From Psoroptes ovis (lineage: Eukaryota; Arthropoda; Arachnida; Sarcoptiformes; Psoroptidae), in assembly GCA_002943765.1 (NCBI GenBank), contig PQWQ01000007.1, positions 994,501 to 1,058,500 of the forward strand: a stretch of 64,000 nt of DNA, in the 5' to 3' direction. Of the stretch, positions 62,619 to 64,000 are shown in pieces; position 1 is the first letter of the stretch; each line of letters begins with the position of its first letter. Position numbers and translations under genes: made by a program. The notes beneath the pieces were generated by a model. That model saw nothing but the letters and a program-made list of their open reading frames with translations, had not been told where the DNA came from and did no database searches.

Positions 62619-62702
62619 TTAGGTTGTCCAATAAGTTCTTGCCGTTTTGCGAATGAAAAAAAAAAATTTAAAAAACGACAAGAACTTATGGGACAACCCA
62701 AT
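62619..62702. mobile_element. mariner-like MITE hairpin, mixed-arm palindromic copy
   Basis: The left end TTAGGTTGTCCAATAAG belongs to the AATAAG variant and the right end CTTATGGGACAACCCAA to the CATAAG variant. The inner stem is CCGTTTT/AAAACG. TA follows the right end. Confidence 0.88.
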
Positions 62703-62854
62703 AATATTTCCATTTATATTTCCAATTATTTCTTATACACATTTTCAATTCAAAGATATTAATCATTCGTGTAAAATTTATGTACGAATTCATTATCATA
62801 TTCATTTCATATAACGAAATAAAATAAAAATAAAAATGAAATAATTGTAAAAAT

Positions 62855-62935
62855 ATTAGATTGTCCGAAAAGTTCTGGCCGATTTTCATTTGCAACTCTA
62901 TTGATTAAGCCGAATGAACTTTTCGGACAACCAAA
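62855..62935 (+). mobile_element. mariner-like MITE hairpin, asymmetric class
   Basis: The ends are TTAGATTGTCCGAAAAG and CTTTTCGGACAACCAAA with a left-hand TA. The forward centre (CATTTGCAACTCTATTGATT) is close to the class consensus. Confidence 0.9.
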
Positions 62936-63142
62936 ATACATTACACATAAATGTAATTTATTTTATTTCATTTTTTAAAAATTTATTTTCTCTTGGAAAA
63001 TAAATAAATTATCAAAGAAAATAATGAAAAATTATAACAAAGAATTTTTAATTTCATTTTTTAAAACATTTATTTCAATGAAATTTTTACACATATATGA
63101 TTCAAATGAATACATTTTATATGCGAAAATTTTTCATTTGTT

Positions 63143-63239
63143 TTGTCCGAAAAGTTTTCCATTTATTAGAATCAATGAAATCGATTAAATTCAATGCAAA
63201 TTCGTTGATTAAAAATTGGCAAAAACTTTTCGGACAAAT
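63143..63239. mobile_element. diverged mariner-like MITE hairpin
   Basis: The arms TTTGTCCGAAAAGTTTT and AAAAACTTTTCGGACAAA form a perfect 17-bp inverted repeat. The outer TTAGG is absent and the spacer of about 60 bases matches no other copy. Confidence 0.7.
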
Positions 63240-63309
63240 TCAAAGTATTTAAAATGTAAAATATTGAAAAATACAAACGAGCTACATATGCACATATATG
63301 CACAAGTAA

Positions 63310-63335
63310 ACACACACACACACACATACATACAT
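63310..63335. repeat. (AC)n/(CATA)n microsatellite
   Basis: An AC run passes into CATA repeats between two hairpin elements. Confidence 0.85.
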
Positions 63336-63579
63336 ATTTATATCTAAGGCTATAGATTTTTTTTTTTTTGATTTCATAATTTTTGGTTATTTTTTTCATC
63401 ATTCTATTCTTTCTCCATTCAAATACATGAAAATTGTTCAAAAAATATTTGAAAAAAATAAAAAATGAAAAATGAATTATTATTATTATTATAATAATCA
63501 AAGCAAGCAGAAAAATGAAAATTTTTCATGTAAAAATATAAAAAATGGTAGCCAAAATCATTCATATACAAAATAACAA

Positions 63580-63668
63580 AGGTTGTCCGAAAAATTTTAG
63601 CCGATTTTCAATAAACAATTTCATTGAATTTCAATTGAGTGAAAAGTCAAAAACTTTTCGGACAACCA
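63580..63668. mobile_element. diverged mariner-like MITE hairpin
   Basis: The arms AGGTTGTCCGAAAAATTTT and AAAACTTTTCGGACAACC are largely inverted. The left inner part GCCGATTTTCA resembles the asymmetric class, but the spacer differs. Confidence 0.75.
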
Positions 63669-63845
63669 TCAAATAAAATTTCAATGCTACATATTACAAT
63701 ACACATTCAAACAACAAAACAACCAAACCAAACCAACGAAAAATGAACGAGAGAAAATGCCATTAAAAGTCAAATGATTTATGATCCAAATAAATGAAAA
63801 TAATTTTCATTTTCATATATTTCATTTAACAATTTTTTATTTGAC

Positions 63846-63963
63846 TCTCTCTCTCTCTTTCTCTCAGTGTTTTCTCCCACCTCTCCTCCTCCTCCCCCTT
63901 TGGTTGCATACAAAGAAAATTGCACAGAAAAAATAACCAGAGAGGGGGGAGGGGGAAGGGGGA
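63846..63963. repeat. pyrimidine-rich tract facing a purine-rich G-run tract
   Basis: A (CT)n and CCTCCTCC-type pyrimidine tract (about 63846-63901) is followed by a purine tract with three G runs of six, five and five (63944-63962). The two tracts are partly complementary and could pair. The local G/C content contrasts sharply with the rest of the window. The sequence does not show what lies beyond. Confidence 0.6.
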
Positions 63964-64000
63964 AAACATTTTGGTACACCAAAAATTCGATATTGGCAGG

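Larger units (their letters stand above)
61930..64000. other. intergenic right end of window
   Basis: AT-rich DNA without recognisable coding exons. It holds the solo LTR candidate, four hairpin elements, an (AC)n tract and a pyrimidine/purine-rich pair of tracts at the right edge, all listed separately. Confidence 0.55.

Noticed and set aside
8512..63668. Reading the spaced hairpins as a CRISPR-like array or as terminators
   Set aside because: Copies are kilobases apart, vary in sequence and occur in both orientations in a eukaryotic intron-bearing context.
1..64000. tRNA and rRNA genes
   Set aside because: No cloverleaf with a GGTTCGAATCC-type T arm or rRNA core sequence was noticed by eye; a tRNA scan was not possible here.

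Overview
The window is strongly AT-rich eukaryotic nuclear DNA with short GT-AG introns, long runs of Asn, Gln, His, Ser and Thr codons, and wide gene-poor gaps. The protein set (septin, class I aldolase, a group VI-like arthropod chitinase with chitin-binding domains, GBF1) points to an arthropod. An acariform mite such as a dust or scab mite is my best guess from memory of such genomes, but no database search supports it.

Layout. 0.3-1.6 kb (-): a three-exon septin. 2.7-3.8 kb (-): intronless fructose-bisphosphate aldolase. 4.7-10.2 kb (-): a seven-exon secreted chitinase with a GH18 catalytic domain, two CBM14 domains and a very long Thr/Asn/Pro-rich linker. 10.2-25.5 kb: a gene desert. 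25.5-32.0 kb (+): a five-exon GBF1/garz-type Sec7 ARF exchange factor. 32.0-43.4 kb: a second desert. 43.4-49.0 kb (-): a full-length BEL/Pao LTR retrotransposon with two LTRs that look identical, a polypurine tract and a target duplication, broken by one frameshift at an A8 run. 49.0-55.2 kb: a third desert. 55.2-57.7 kb (-): the last three exons of a low-complexity protein I cannot identify. 61.0-61.9 kb (+): a 5'-truncated non-LTR retrotransposon framed by a perfect 15-bp target duplication. 62.1-62.3 kb: a candidate solo LTR of a different family, with a CAAT duplication.

The most striking feature is a dense population of about 36 tiny (about 75-97 bp) hairpin elements in introns and intergenic DNA. 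They have mariner-like termini (TTAGGTTGTCC... with ...GGACAACCTAA) and usually sit at TA dinucleotides. They fall into an asymmetric oriented class and a nearly perfect palindromic class with several arm variants. No exon carries one, and no transposase able to mobilise them lies in the window. They look like mariner-derived MITEs.

The cellular genes form no operon or pathway. They are independent housekeeping genes (septin, aldolase, GBF1), a cuticle gene (chitinase) and one unidentified gene. Exon boundaries were worked out by hand from splice sites, reading phase and remembered family conservation; transcript data would be needed to confirm them.
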